Assembly: GCA_019914945.1 (NCBI GenBank)
Contig: CM034109.1
Span: forward strand, 1,984,001 to 2,048,000
Reading direction: 5' to 3'
DNA from: Typha latifolia
Lineage: Eukaryota; Streptophyta; Magnoliopsida; Poales; Typhaceae
DNA: 64,000 nt
A program made the translations under genes and the position numbers. This document shows, in pieces, positions 51,585 to 63,379 of the stretch (its first letter is position 1; each line of letters begins with the position of its first letter). The notes under the pieces are model-generated. The model ran no database searches and had not been told where the DNA came from. It worked only from the letters and a program-made list of their open reading frames with translations.

Positions 51585-53224
51585 TCATAGTTTCAGATTC
51601 TCCACGTCTTTCTTGCTTTTTTGAATGTCTTCATCCCCCTGCTTCTGATCTTCTGGTTGTTCACAGGGAGGATTTGCCCTTAAGCTAGAACTCGCCTCTT
51701 CATTTTCACAACAACCTGGTCTTTCAGTTAGGAACTGCTCCCAGAAGACATCATTCACTCTTGCTGGGGGAGCTGCTGGTGGTTCATTACTAACTGTAGC
51801 GTTCTCTTTCAAAGATGCAACATTTACAACACCAGAATCAGCCGAAGTATTTTGTTTCTCTCCTACCAGTCTACCTAGACCTTCATCTCTACTCATGCTA
51901 GGCGATTTTGGCTCGCTTAACATGCCATCTTCCTTATTTATCATGTTCAGATTTCTATCTGAATGCTGGCTGCTCTCTATTTGCATTGAAGTTGATGCAA
52001 GAGTAAGGCTCAAATGGCATGGGAACAGCCCGTCCTCATGAGCTGCCCTTGAAAATAAATCATTCTTTGTAGGACACAAAGATGTGCCGGTGTCTGAAAG
52101 CTCATGCGTCTCTGGCACCAATGGAAGGCATTCCATCCTCACTGTCCCACAGTCAGGGTGCGGGTGCTTCCCTTGAGGACTCTCATTGTCTTCGCTGGAG
52201 CTCTGAGTGCTCGCTGAGACCAAATTACTCTCGGTCATAGCTGAACAAAGCCCCAACTTAAGTTTATCACAGAAGTCCTGATGAAATAGGTTGCCGAGAT
52301 CAGGTTTTGAGGTGCTACTGTGATCATCAAAGAAGCTATTCTCGGTAACTTCATTGCAATAGTCCAGGTGGGGCAATCTCCTCTTCTTATGAATGGCATC
52401 CGTAAAGTCCACCTTCGAGGCTCTCGCCATCTTAATGAGACTCTCCCTAAAGCGAGGATTCCTCATAGCCCTCTGCAGAAAAGCAATCATCTTGAGCTGC
52501 CTCTGTTCCATATCAAGTAGCCGCCTCTCGAGGTCCTCAATCTGAATTCTTGCCCCAGACTGCTGTTGCTTGAATCTCAATAGGGTGGCCTCGATGCTGG
52601 ACCTCTCCCGCGAGAGGCGATCGATCTCCTCCTCAAGAGCGGCCCTTTCTGAGTCGAGCAGCGAGCCCGGGGGATGGCTGTGGCTATGGATTGGCTTCCG
52701 CCGGTGGATGTTCTTGAGCAGATGCTTCTGCCCCTTGATGAAGAAATCGTTGGAAAACTCCCACTTTTCCGGATCGATCTTTCTGAATCCCTACATCAAG
52801 ATCAAATTTTGACCTCAATTTCCAACAGCCCCTAACAAATAAACAAAAACACATCTCCTAAATTCTGGGAAATCCTACAACAAAATCAAACCTTGACTTC
52901 GTTTCCGACTATTCCCCACCAAGGAAAATAAAACCCAGATCCCAATTTTCGATCTCGATGAAAAAAAAAAGGTGGTAAAGGTTGATTGAAATTTACGTAG
53001 GTATTGAGCTGGCGGATGAAGCTGGAGAAGTTATTGTGCTTGAAGTAGGTGGGGAGGAGGCGGGCAGCGAAGTCGGGGGGATTCCAGACGACGAAGCTGG
53101 TCTCACCGGCGCTCCAAGAGACGATAGCGTCGGTGGAGGAGTCGTCGACCATCTCGTACGTCTTCAGAAGGAAGGGAGCAGGGCCGCCGCCACCACCTCC
53201 GCCACCGCCACCGCCTCCTTCCAT
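51585..53224 (-). CDS. HSFA5: class A heat-stress transcription factor, HsfA5 type
   Basis: This is a nuclear transcription factor that binds heat-shock elements (repeated nGAAn) as a trimer. In studied plants HsfA5 forms mixed oligomers with HsfA4 and damps its activity. Two exons (52997-53224 and 51585-52790) with a 206-base GT-AG intron split the DNA-binding domain after RQLNTY, the position conserved in plant Hsf genes; joined, they give 477 residues. Seen: a run of 12 glycines (3-14); the DNA-binding domain from about 17 to 108 with [37 protein letters not shown] and [12 protein letters not shown]; the [14 protein letters not shown] linker of the A4/A5 group; a heptad oligomerisation region about 120-200; the nuclear signal KKRR (211-214); and an acidic-aromatic activator motif [10 protein letters not shown] (423-432). 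The PTYFKHNN and RKIDPE variants point to A5 rather than A4. All parts are intact. Confidence 0.94.
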
Positions 53225-53391
53225 ATCCAGCTAATGGTCTCGTGGATCGATAGCGTCGCACCTCTAGCTGGGGTCTTCTGGTCTAGAAGGTAGGAGAGAA
53301 GGAAAGGGGAAGTGGGTGGACTACGGGGAAAGAGGGTCGTTGAAGGGGGGCCTAAAAGCTGTCGTTAGTTCGAAGAATTTTTTTGTGTACA

Positions 53392-53398
53392 TATTTAT
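53392..53398 (-). promoter_or_regulatory. possible TATA box of HsfA5
   Basis: The minus strand reads ATAAATA, about 170 bases upstream of the start codon in otherwise mixed sequence. It would leave a leader of roughly 140 bases. Placement only; no experimental support. Confidence 0.3.
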
Positions 53399-53769
53399 GG
53401 GCCAGTAATAAACTTTTTACTTTTTTTAACTTTTTCTATTAAAAGTAAAGTTATAATACTTTACAATAAGGCTGTTTAAGCTCTTGTCGGATCAATTTTT
53501 AGTCCCCACGAACACAACTCATCTCATTTGAAATACTAAACAGATCATATTAAAAAAATTAAAATTTTATGGAGTTATGTGACCAAACCTCTTCCTCTGA
53601 GATTTATTAACGTTATTTATTTTAATAGAAGTTAGAAATTAATGTTGTCTTAATTCGATGCCATTGAAATTTAAACTTAGAAATACACATACAGTATAAG
53701 CATTATCTCATTTGCTACAACTATTTGTTGGAGTTATAACTAGTTAACTCTAATAGTATCATCAGAAAT

Positions 53770-54070
53770 TTTTGGTGGGGAGTCAACAATAACACGACAT
53801 GCATCTTTTCTTGCAAAAGTGGGACCTTATTTGTAGACCTACTTCAATGGGAATTCTAGCTGTGGGACAACCAACTTTAATCAACAAAGCTCTTATTCTT
53901 AAGTTTGTTTGGAGCCTTGTAACAAACCCTAACGAGGACTGGCCTATCATTCTTAAAGCAAAATACTTTCCTTGTAGTTCTTTTTGGCAGCATACCTCTA
54001 TGATCTTGATATCTATAACCTGATCTTCTATCATAAAGGTCAAAGATATCGTCCTTAAACATGCTCGTTG
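53770..54070 (+). pseudogene. LINE reverse-transcriptase piece, first half of a split LINE
   Basis: The plus strand gives KWDLICRPTSMGILAV followed by LINKALILKFVWSLVTNPN and ILKAKYFPCSSFWQ, which is the conserved WDKVCRPK...LLGKWLWR...KAKYFP block after the reverse transcriptase domain of plant LINEs. The frame runs into a Copia insertion at 54071 and resumes at 60839, where QLGTMLQSLF-like text continues the same protein region. Confidence 0.75.
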
Positions 54071-54577
54071 TGTAAGAATAAAAGAATATGATCCAAAATA
54101 CGAAATTAAACTCTATAAAGGATCAAAAACTAAAGACTCAAAATATCATTATACCTATGGCCACTGGTGTTCAAGTTCACACTTCAAATTTTATGATTTT
54201 TCTCATGTTAGCTTTAGCTCTTTTAAGCTCTCAAATACTCTAAATTGATAGTGTGATTTTTTTGAATTGAGTTAATGAGTTTAAGGACCAAATCCACTAT
54301 ATATAGCCTAGCTCTCATCAAGCTTCATGGCTATGAGTTACTATATTGAAAATAAACGTTCATCTAATGAGAAAACTTTTATCTCAATCAATGAGAAAAT
54401 ATTCTTCTCAATCAATGAGAAAATCTTCATCGCAATCAATGAAAAAACCTTAATTACAATCAATGAGATAAACTTCATCTAATCAATGACCAAACATCAT
54501 AACCATCATAAATATTTGATATAAAGAGGGAAATGTTTGGACCATAATAAATTGGGTAAAAGAAAAAAATAGTTGCA
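54071..54577 (-). repeat. 3' LTR with a 24-bp internal tandem repeat
   Basis: This LTR contains about six head-to-tail copies of a 24-base unit with core CAATCAATGAGAAAAT at about 54360-54505. The other LTR (60358-60838) has one unit fewer (about 60648-60755). The two LTRs otherwise align end to end with scattered differences. Confidence 0.85.
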
Positions 54578-54884
54578 TTCTCCCGCTTGGTCCATACGTT
54601 TGACCTCGATAGCTTAACTTAATCTCATTGATGATCTTTCTTAAGAAATAAACACACGAATCATGGTGATAAGTCCTCTGATAACAAGTATTACATTCCA
54701 TGTATTACAATGTGTTTAATTTTTAAGTATTATACTTTATGTGGTAACACTTAATGAATAAATCCTATGTTTATTGTTGGTCCTATAAATTTTCTCAAAT
54801 ACTTAAAAGGTGCACATTAATATGAGAAAACATCACAATTAATAAGAGTTTTATTCATATATTATATATAATTATATAGTGGAA

Positions 54885-55380
54885 CTAAGTCTCATTTTCT
54901 CTAATATGATTCTTGAATTTCAATGGTGGCATGCCTTTAGTCAAAAGATCATCGATCATTAATTCAATGCTTATATGCTCAATGACCACTTTCTTTTTCT
55001 TAACACGTTCCTTTATTGCTAGATATTTAATGTCGATGCATTTACTTTGACTTCCACTTTTATTATTCTTAGCTATAAAAATAATAGTTGAATTATCAGA
55101 AAAAATTCTTAATAACATAGAAATAGAATCCACAATTCTAAACGCATATGAAACTCTTAAGTCATACACCATGTGAAGAAGCCTCAAAATAAGAAACAAA
55201 TTTGGCTTTCATAGTAGAAGTGGTAGTTAAGGTCTGCTTGACATTCCTCCATGATACAGGCCCACTAGCTATCATGAAAATATATTTAGGTGTTGATTTA
55301 TGTGAATTAACACAGTCAGCGAAGTCAGAATCTGAGTATCCAATCACTTCCAAATTATTTCTTTGTCTATACATAAGCAT
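54885..55380 (-). pseudogene. Copia RNase H remnant
   Basis: Two overlapping minus-strand frames give the start VIGYSDSDFADCVNSHKSTP with the first RNase H aspartate, SGPVSWRNVKQTLTTTSTM, and then the C-terminal DIKYLAIKERV and LMIDDLLTKGMPPLKFKNHI, the normal end of Copia pol. The frame changes between the pieces. It belongs to the element at 54071-60838. Confidence 0.85.
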
Positions 55381-56775
55381 GTAGTTTTTAGTTTCTTAAA
55401 GATATCTTATCATTTTCTTTGCTGCTCTCTAGTGGTCTATACCTGGATTACTCTGATATTGTCCTAATATTTCTATAGCAAATACAATGTCAGGCCTTGT
55501 ATAGACATGAGCATACATTATGCTTCCCATAACAGAAACATATGGAATGTTCTTCATTTGTTAACTCTCAAGATCGTTTTTCGGACACTGGTTTAAATTA
55601 AACTTATCACCCTTTATAATGGGAGCTAAACTCGGTGAACTATTCTTCATCCAAAATTTCTTCAAAAATTTATTAATATAGGTTTCCTAAGACGACCTAA
55701 AATGCCTCGACGTATGTCTCTATGAATCTTAATGCCAATGATATAAGATGCCTCACCTATATCCTTCATATCAAAAATTTTAGAGAGAAATTATTTCACC
55801 TCATAAAGCAAACTCTTATCATTGGTTGTAAATAAAATATCATCCATATATAGAATAAGAAAACATATCTTACTCCCACTAATCTTTTGGTATATGCATT
55901 GATCCATGAGATTTTCAACAAATTCAAATGAATAAATCACCTCATGAAATTTAAAATACAATTGACGGGATGCTTGTTTTAAACCGTAAATATATTTCTT
56001 AAGCTTACAAACTAAATGCTCACAATCACTAGAGAGGAATCTCTCAAGTTGTTTTATGTAAACCTCCTATTCTATATCTTCATTAAGAAATACCATTTTT
56101 TACATCCATTTAGTTGCAACTCAAGATCAAAATGAGCTACTAATGCTAATATAATTTTTAAGGAATCTTTTTTAGATACATGAGAAAAAGTCTCCATGTA
56201 CTCGATTCTTTTTTTTTTTGAGTGAATCTCTTAGCAACGAGTCTCGCTTTGTATCTCTCAATGTTGTCTAATAACTCCTTTTTAGCCTTAAAAACCTATT
56301 TACAACCTATGACTTTTACACCATTAGGCAACTCAATAAGATCTCAAACTTTGTTACTCTTCATGTAACTCATCTCATTTTTTACGGTGCATTGTATCGT
56401 AAATCAGAGTCTTTGCAACTCATAGCTTGTGAAAAAGACTCGATCATTTTCAGCTCCAATATTATAGTCAGATTCTTATACGTATACTACATAATCACTA
56501 GGAATTGCTGACCTCATAATTCTAGTTGTTTTTTTTAAAAATGTCACACTATCATCTTCCTAAGAAGTATGAGATTTAACTTATTATTTAGAAGTTTCAT
56601 GCATCTCTTGAACAACTTGATCTACCAAAATATTATCAATAGCTTGAGAAATTTTAATGATTAGTTATTCAACACTAATTTATACTTGAGTGGTGCTATG
56701 AATAATTAATAATCTATCACCTAAAGTAGAAGGTTGAGACTCTAAATGATCAGTATCAAAAACTATATTCCTGAT

Positions 56776-57900
56776 TTAATCGCTCTCACTAATTAAGTCA
56801 TATTCAAAAAACTTTGTATTTCTTGATTCCACAATCCTAGTGCTATGAGATGGACAATAAAATTTGTAATATTTAGATCTTTCAACATATCTAACGAAAT
56901 ACCAAGTAATGGTCCTTGAGTCCAGCTTTTTCTCTTGTGGATTATGGATCCTTTTTTTCAAACGTACATCCCCAAACGCCCATGTGTCGTAGAATCAGTT
57001 TCCAACCTTTCAATAATTTAAATGGTGTTTTCGAGACAATGTTGGTTGGAACTCGATTTAATAGATAGACTACCATCTTTAGTGCTTCAGTTCACAAGAA
57101 TTTAGGAAGATTGGAGTTGTTAAGCATACTCCGCACCATATCTAATAATGTTCGATTTCTTCTTTCTACTACACCATTCTAATCTGGTGAACCAGACATG
57201 GTGTATTGGGCAACTATCTTAAAGAAACTTAGTGAATAGACCAAGTGATCGTCCATCTTCAGTGTATCTACCGTAATACTCTCCATCTCTATATGATCTC
57301 ACAAGCTTAATTTACTTTCCGCATTGCTTCTCTACTTTAACCTTAAATATCTTGAAGACGTCTAATGTTTCATTCTTATTATGAAGCAAGTAGAGATAGA
57401 TATATCATAAGTAATAATCAATAAAGGTGATAAAGTATCTCTGACCATATGAATCCATATCTAAACTATATATATCAATATGTATGATTTCTAATAAGCT
57501 TAAACTTCTATTAGCACATTTTTTGGACTTGTTGGTCTGCTTTCCCTTGATGCAGCCCACATATGTCTCAAAATTAGTGAAATGTAGAGTACTAAGTACT
57601 CCATTATTCACTAATTTTTTAATTCTTTCTAGGGAGATATGTCTTAATCTCTGGTGTCATAATATTACATCATTTAGTGCCAGTGTGAACATGCATTGAA
57701 CTATAAGTGGCATTATCCTGCAAATTAATACTATAAAACTATTAGACAAAATATCATTCCTAACACAATGAGAATTGTAAAATAAACTAAATGACATATC
57801 TAAAAACTTAAAGAAATATTCTAACGGTACAAGTCTAAAAATTAAAATTAAGTTTTGTGAAAAACTTGGAATATAAAAAGTCCTATTTAATTGCAAAAAA
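56776..57900 (-). pseudogene. Copia GAG-pre-integrase and integrase remnant
   Basis: Minus-strand frames show LNRTFYIPSFSQNLILIFRL (the region after protease), then VGCIKGKQTNKSKKCANRS with the SLSLLEIIHIDIYSLDM integrase start (57405-57611). The later block follows, with ITWYFVRYVERSKYYKFYCP (56776-56961), matching the GYPERSKGYRFYCP motif of this Copia group. The frames are disconnected, so the gene is dead. Confidence 0.8.
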
Positions 57901-58066
57901 AAAACAATTACTTAAAATTAATAAACATGTTCCTATAGCCTCCATATGTGAGTTTATCATATTTCTAGATAAGATGTTTTACTCACTTCTCACTGGCTTC
58001 CTTAGGTTTTGTATACCTGTAAAGAGTTTGTAATATGGATTGTAGATCCAGAGTCAATTCACTAGG

Positions 58067-58647
58067 TGTTAATATTGATGCGAACCGAGTCAAATTGGAT
58101 CACATCATAAAAATATTGGGCTCGATAGATTAAGCTTATTTATCTTTTAATTGATTCATGCTTATGTAAGCTACTAAAGCAAGTTTAATTAAGTCACATA
58201 AGTATCTAAGATAAATTCTAGTTCGAGTCGTATAAGTCTTTAGGGCTAAGTTTGAGTAAAACTCATTGTACCCGACGTCTATATATAGAGAGGCTGGGCT
58301 TTATTAATTCAAGCATCCAAGTATATCCAAGCTTTAAAATTAATTAAGTCTAGTTATTTTTTTATCATCACATTTATAGTTTTTATCATAACTATTAGAT
58401 CATCTTTATCTTCATATGAGTAGATCGTAACTGTAGAACCCTTCCAAGCACTCAAACCCTAGCCACCACCTTCCTTCAAACGCTACCCTACTGTTTTGAT
58501 CTTGCTCCCCTATTTTAATTATATTTTTTATCAAGATATTCGATTGACATAAAAAAGAGCCATTAGAATCCTATCTCATGAGGCTACTACCACTTAAATT
58601 TTTATAATTTTATTACGTTTGAATCAGTCCAGATCTAATTCGTAACA
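58067..58647 (+). mobile_element. solo LTR inserted in the Copia element
   Basis: The 581-base segment starts TGTTAATATTG and ends TTCGTAACA. It splits the Copia polyprotein exactly between the zinc-knuckle/ICYEYNRA text and the protease start. A TATA box (CTATATATAGA) near 58279 shows plus orientation. The flanks CTAGG and TTAGC are weak remains of a target duplication. Its 3' end resembles bases 1-32 and the repeat at 62492. Confidence 0.7.
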
Positions 58648-58984
58648 TTAGCCCTATTATATTCATAACAAATAAATGAGGTTGGATTATCTCTATTTTC
58701 AAGCTATTTCTAAAATTTGGCACACTCTTTTTTCATGTCCTTTCTTTTTACAGAAGAAATGTTTGACCTCTTTCTTGCTATCAGCTTAGGGTAGTGTTTT
58801 ATCTTTCCCTTTTTTATTAGCTTGAGTCTTCCCCTTCCCACGGGTTGTAGTCACTAGTCAGTATTGCACTTTCACCCAGCTCCATCGCCAACCTCCCTTC
58901 TTCTAGAACATACATGGTCATTAACTCATTGATTGACCATTTTTCCTTATATGTGTTGTACGAGATCTTAAAAGGTGCGTAATA

Positions 58985-59494
58985 TTATGAGAGAGTATTC
59001 AGGACATAGTACATTAGGAAGGTTTCGGATATATCAACCTCTATTTTTTTGAGTTGAGCCGCAATGTCGCTCATCAGCATGATGTGCTCACGCACACCTT
59101 TGATATTTGTGAGCCTTAGAGAAGAGAACTTCATAATTAGAGTGCTTGCTAAAGCCTTTTTTGAAGTGACGAACTGGTCATCAATCGCCTTAAGCAAGTC
59201 TCGAACATTTTCATGTTGATCCATTAAACCACAAATACCAGCATATATTTTGGTCTTAATGAATAGCACACTTAAACGATTGGATCGCACTCATCATTCA
59301 TAATGCGCAAAGTCTGCTGAAGAGTTAGTATGAGTGATTGCAGATGGTTCGTCCTTTCTAATTGCATAATCAATGTCCATCCACCCTATATGAAGGAGAA
59401 CTCTCTCTTTCCATACTTTATAGTTATTCCCTTTTAATTCAGGAATATTATAACGGATATCTAATAAATTCTTAGACAGTGAAGCAACATTCAA
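58985..59494 (-). pseudogene. Copia gag remnant
   Basis: Two frames (59294-59494 and 58985-59290) give NIPELKGNNYKVWKERVLLH and IDYAIRKDEPSAI, then AKALASTL-like and GVREHIMLMSDIAAQLKKIE, the normal order of a Copia gag. A stop and a frame change lie between them. It belongs to the element at 54071-60838. Confidence 0.85.
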
Positions 59495-60357
59495 TATTAC
59501 ATGCTTATATTAAATTGAGGCCTAAATGATACTGTATTTTACCAATGTAAATCATGCTTGAAAAAAATGGATCAAATGACATAAAATTTGCTTATAGGCT
59601 AAATTTTATTTCAATAAGATTCATTATTCTTTATGATAGATTTTTTTCAAACTATTTTAATTCATAATTCTATGGTATATTATGAGCATAGTTTGATGTT
59701 TTCTTTTTTTTATTAAAATTTATGATAAAACTATCAAATTATCACTTAATTCATAATTCCTATGGGTAAGTTATGAATAATTTTGATATTCTATTCTAAT
59801 TGATTATTTAAATATAATAAAAATTCTTGTGAGATAAAATTTATTATATTTAAATAATTAATTACAATTCATGTCTAAAATTGCTTTATGTGATCCTTAA
59901 AACTATAATATATAATTTCATTAATTAAAGATGATGCGGCTATCGTTTAATTAAATAACATTGTATAAATCACTTAGACATTTTTCTTAAGCTACCAAAA
60001 AAAAATAGTAATGTCGCAAAATGATAGGAAATTCCACGAGAAAGTGACATTTCTTTTTGCAAATTTTGGTTATCTTCAATCTTTATCTAGGTCACATAGA
60101 CTTAGTTTAGACTTAGAAATTCCAGCACCAAAACCCAGCTTAAATTCAATATTTTGATGCAAAAACTTCCTTTTTTAATATAGAATATTTAGAAAATTTA
60201 TATCTTCAGGATTTCTAACTTTACTTTTGCATAAAAAAGAACTCAAAAAGAAACTTTAATTTATGACCAAAAAAAATATCTTAGAGACGAATAGAGAAGA
60301 ACATAAATATTATTTATAAACACCAAGGCAGAGATTAAATCTTACTCTGATACTAAA

Positions 60358-60838
60358 TGTAAGAATAAAAGAATACGATCCAAAATACGGAATTAAACTC
60401 TATAAAGGATCAGAAAGTAAAGACCCAAAGATCATCATACCTCCGATCATTAGTGTTCAAGATCACATTATAAATTTTATGATTTTTCTTACATTAGTTT
60501 TGGCTCTTCTAAGCCCTCAAACACTCTAAATTAATGGTGTAGCTTTTTTGAATTAAATGAATGAGCTTAGAAACCAAATCCACTATATATAATCTAGCTC
60601 TCATTAAGTTTTATGGCTATGAGTTATCACATTGAAAATAAACGTTCATCTGATAAAAAAAATTATCTTAATCAATGAAAAAATATTCATCTCAATCAAT
60701 GAGAAAATATTCATCTCAGTCAATGAGATAACGTTCATTTAAACAATGAGCAAACATTCTAACCAACATGAATGTTTGGTATAATAGAGAAAAATGTTTG
60801 GACTATAATAAATTGGGTTAAAGTAAAAAATGGTTACA
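60358..60838 (-). repeat. 5' LTR of the nested Copia element
   Basis: This is the partner of the LTR at 54071-54577 and adjoins the primer-binding site. It is about 26 bases shorter, mainly because it has one fewer 24-base internal repeat. Confidence 0.88.
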
Positions 60839-61640
60839 CGTTAGACAGTTGGGAACAATGCTTCAATCACTATTCTCACTAACCCCTAACTACCTCCTGC
60901 CATCTTAGAGAATTTTCAGCTTCTGAGCTCTATCAAGCTGGTAAGTGATTTAATCTTTGACAGTACTTGGAACTTCTCACTCCAACATCTTCCCACCTTC
61001 AACTGCAATCTTCATTCTAAACTCGTACCTCAATCCTCTGTCTATCGAGCGTTCAGACAAGCTTTTTTTGTCATCCGTCAAGAATGGAGTTTTCTAGGCC
61101 AAAGCAACTTACAACGCTTTATTAAATGGTACCTCGGGTAGCGACTCTAGGACAATTTGGTCTCTAATCTGGCATGTAAAAGATCTTCTACCCAAAATAA
61201 TTTTTTTCTCTGAAGGTGTTTAGTGAATGCTATCCCTGGTAAAGCAATCCTTCATAGACGTCTACCAGGAATTGACGAGGTTTGGTCGATGTGCTCGTCT
61301 AGCTGCGAAACCATTGAGCATATCATGCTTAGTTGTCCTTTTGGGAGAGTTGCATGGTTTACCTACAATCTGGGTATCAAAACTCTAACCCATCGATTGG
61401 ATCCTAGCTTTGCACTCTAATCTACCTGGTGATGATGTTATATCTCCTTTGGTGTATATGGAAAGCAAGATGTGATAAAAATTTTCGGTAACAAAGGAGG
61501 TCATTCTCAAGGCCAATAATCTCACTTCGTATAATTCCAACCCTATAGCTATTTCCACCTTTATAAATTAGTGCAACTTACTACTGCTATTTAGGAATAA
61601 GTTGAATCAATCCGTAACTAGAATAATTTCAAAAGCACTT
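60839..61640 (+). pseudogene. LINE 3' part, second half of the split LINE
   Basis: This continues the LINE interrupted at 54071. Text such as STWNFSLQHLPTFNCNLHSK and IRQEWSFLGQSNLQRFIKW leads into the zf-RVT segment at 61223-61420: NAIPGKAILHRRLPGIDEVW followed by CETIEHIMLSCPFGRVAWF, with the Cys-His-Cys pattern. Stops break the frame. The AT microsatellite at 61675 may mark the old LINE tail. Confidence 0.8.
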
Positions 61641-61670
61641 TAGGTGTTTCGATCCAAATTAGTTGACTTT

Positions 61671-61674
<4 letters not shown>

Positions 61675-61738
<64 letters not shown>
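61675..61738. repeat. (AT)32 microsatellite
   Basis: A pure AT run of 64 bases follows directly on the LINE 3' fragment. It can form a perfect hairpin or cruciform. Confidence 0.97.
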
Positions 61739-61746
<8 letters not shown>

Positions 61747-61759
61747 TCTGCAGCATTAA

Positions 61760-63350
61760 CTGAATATGTGCAACTTTAATTTCTATTTTCCTCTATTTTT
61801 CATTGAGAAATAAATTCTTCTTCTTCTAAATTATTCAATCTAATCCAAGCTTTTCATTGGAGCAATGTTTTTCCATTGTAGCTATTAACCAACCGGCGAA
61901 TGTGACTTCTGTTTTGCACCAAATGCTTTATAAAAATTTCTAATTTTGATATTTTATTTATTGGGAAAAGAAAAAAAAAATTTAGGTATTGTCCGTAAGT
62001 GATGCATATGTTGAAATGATAGGCCAGAATGCAAGTGCAATACTTTGACATACTCAGGGTTGGTCATATTGGTTATCAATTGCTACATCAAATCTCTAAA
62101 AAAAGAACTCCTTGATGATTTTCCTCGTTAAAGGAAATTCACTATGATATGGTTTCTTTTAGTTGCCAATGTGGCAAAATTCATCATCTTTCTTACTCCA
62201 GTTCAAAGAATAGAGCTTCTGTTGTGCTTCAATTGGTCCATTTGAATCTCATGGGACCAATAAAAACACCTAGGTATATTTCCTAGAACACAAAAGTGAA
62301 GCTTTCCCTAAATTTATTCACTTCAACCAGCATGTGGAGAAAGAGTTTGGGTTATCAATAAATTGTGTGCATATAGATGTTTAGATAATAGAGGAGAATA
62401 CATGTCTGATCAATTCTTCAAATATTGCACCAAACATATATGGGATTTGACGTCAAATATTTTTTCACAAATCCGGGTTGATGAGTATAAGTGTTATGAA
62501 CTAGATCTGGACCGATCTATTTGTAGAAAACTTATGACAATTTTACCACTGCTAGTCTCGTGAGTTAGGAATCTAACAATTTTAGTTTCACATGAATCCA
62601 AGATCGAGATGAAAAGATATAATCAAAATAGTGGAGACATGTCAAAATTAAATATATTAGTAATTATTCGATGTTGCGGCGGTCGTAAGAGGGTGACAAA
62701 TGTCTAAGGATAGTGGTGAATAACTATAAGATAGAATAGCTCATGGAGAAAGAGTATAACTTATGTTTGGAACTTGGAAGAGATCTAGGTTAAGATTTAC
62801 TCCTACAAAAATAAATATAATTTAACGGCTATGAAAATTGGTAAATACTTAAATAAAAATAGCTCAACTTAATATTCATTTCACGATCATAATTTACTCA
62901 TAATATATTGAGCATATATCCGCTTTATTTCGAAATTAAAAGTAATGACCAAAATATAATAACTAGATTTTACTAGACTTGACCTCACAGATTCAATTCA
63001 TGTGGATGGATCATAACAGCAAAGTGGCATATCTTACAACTATAAGCTTCTAACCTTCCAAGAGCTACGGGGAACAACTATTCAATCTGCTTGTCATATT
63101 GTCATCACTTGACTCCATGGCCAGGGACATAATCATCTTCTTTGAAGCTTTATACAATTGCAAACCCAATGTGAGTTATTTTCGAGTTTTTTTGCCTCAG
63201 CTTGTTATGCCCATGTATCAAAACATAATCAAACTAAACTTGACCCAAGGGCAAGGCGATATACATTACATACTTTTGTTACTTATGATACTCACAGAAA
63301 ATGATGAAGATATATGGATCCAGAAACAAAGAAACTACTATCTCCTATGA
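61760..63350 (+). mobile_element. Copia fragment, plus strand, interrupted by an insertion
   Basis: The plus strand gives a GAG-pre-integrase piece (VGHIGYQLLHQISKKELLDD near 62055-62115), the integrase start (NWSI-ISWDQ corresponding to LVHLDLMGP, near 62225-62260), and VWVINKLCAYRCLDNRGEYM with SDQFFKYCTKH (62345-62440). After a gap at 62492-63018 come the later integrase CELFSSFFASACYAHVSKHN and TKLDPRARRYT (63170-63270). Frames are broken. No LTRs were found at its ends. Confidence 0.7.
62492..63018 (-). mobile_element. solo-LTR-like insertion in the Copia integrase
   Basis: The ends are inverted TGTTATGA/TCATAACA over eight bases, and the segment exactly fills the gap in the integrase text on both sides. 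Its start (GTTATGAACTAGATCTGG) is the reverse complement of the 3' end of the LTR family at 58067-58647 and 1-32. No matching 5-bp flanks were found (ATAAG against GCAAA), so the status as a simple insertion is not certain. Confidence 0.5.
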
Positions 63351-63379
63351 TGCAGTGTTTGACAAAATTAATATGAGCA

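Larger units (their letters stand above)
54071..60838 (-). mobile_element. Copia retrotransposon with both LTRs, inside a LINE
   Basis: LTRs lie at 54071-54577 and 60358-60838; both begin TGTAAGAATAAAAG and end in TTGCA or TTACA. The flanking duplication is CGTTG (54066-54070) and CGTTA (60839-60843), four of five bases kept. A primer-binding site (complement of CTCTGATACTAAA, 60344-60357) adjoins the right LTR, and a purine tract (GCGGGAGAA on the minus strand) adjoins the left one, so the element reads on the minus strand. Gag (58985-59494), zinc knuckle (about 58690-58770), protease (about 57990-58060), integrase (about 56770-57900), reverse transcriptase (about 55400-56700) and RNase H (54885-55380) follow in Copia order. 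All are broken by stops. A solo LTR (58067-58647) sits between knuckle and protease. Confidence 0.9.

Noticed and set aside
52982..53293. Plus-strand frames of 103 and 61 residues over HsfA5 exon 1
   Set aside because: They are antisense shadows of the DNA-binding domain and glycine-run codons.
54360..54505. CRISPR-like spaced repeats
   Set aside because: The 24-bp units are contiguous, without unique spacers, and lie within an LTR of a plant retrotransposon.
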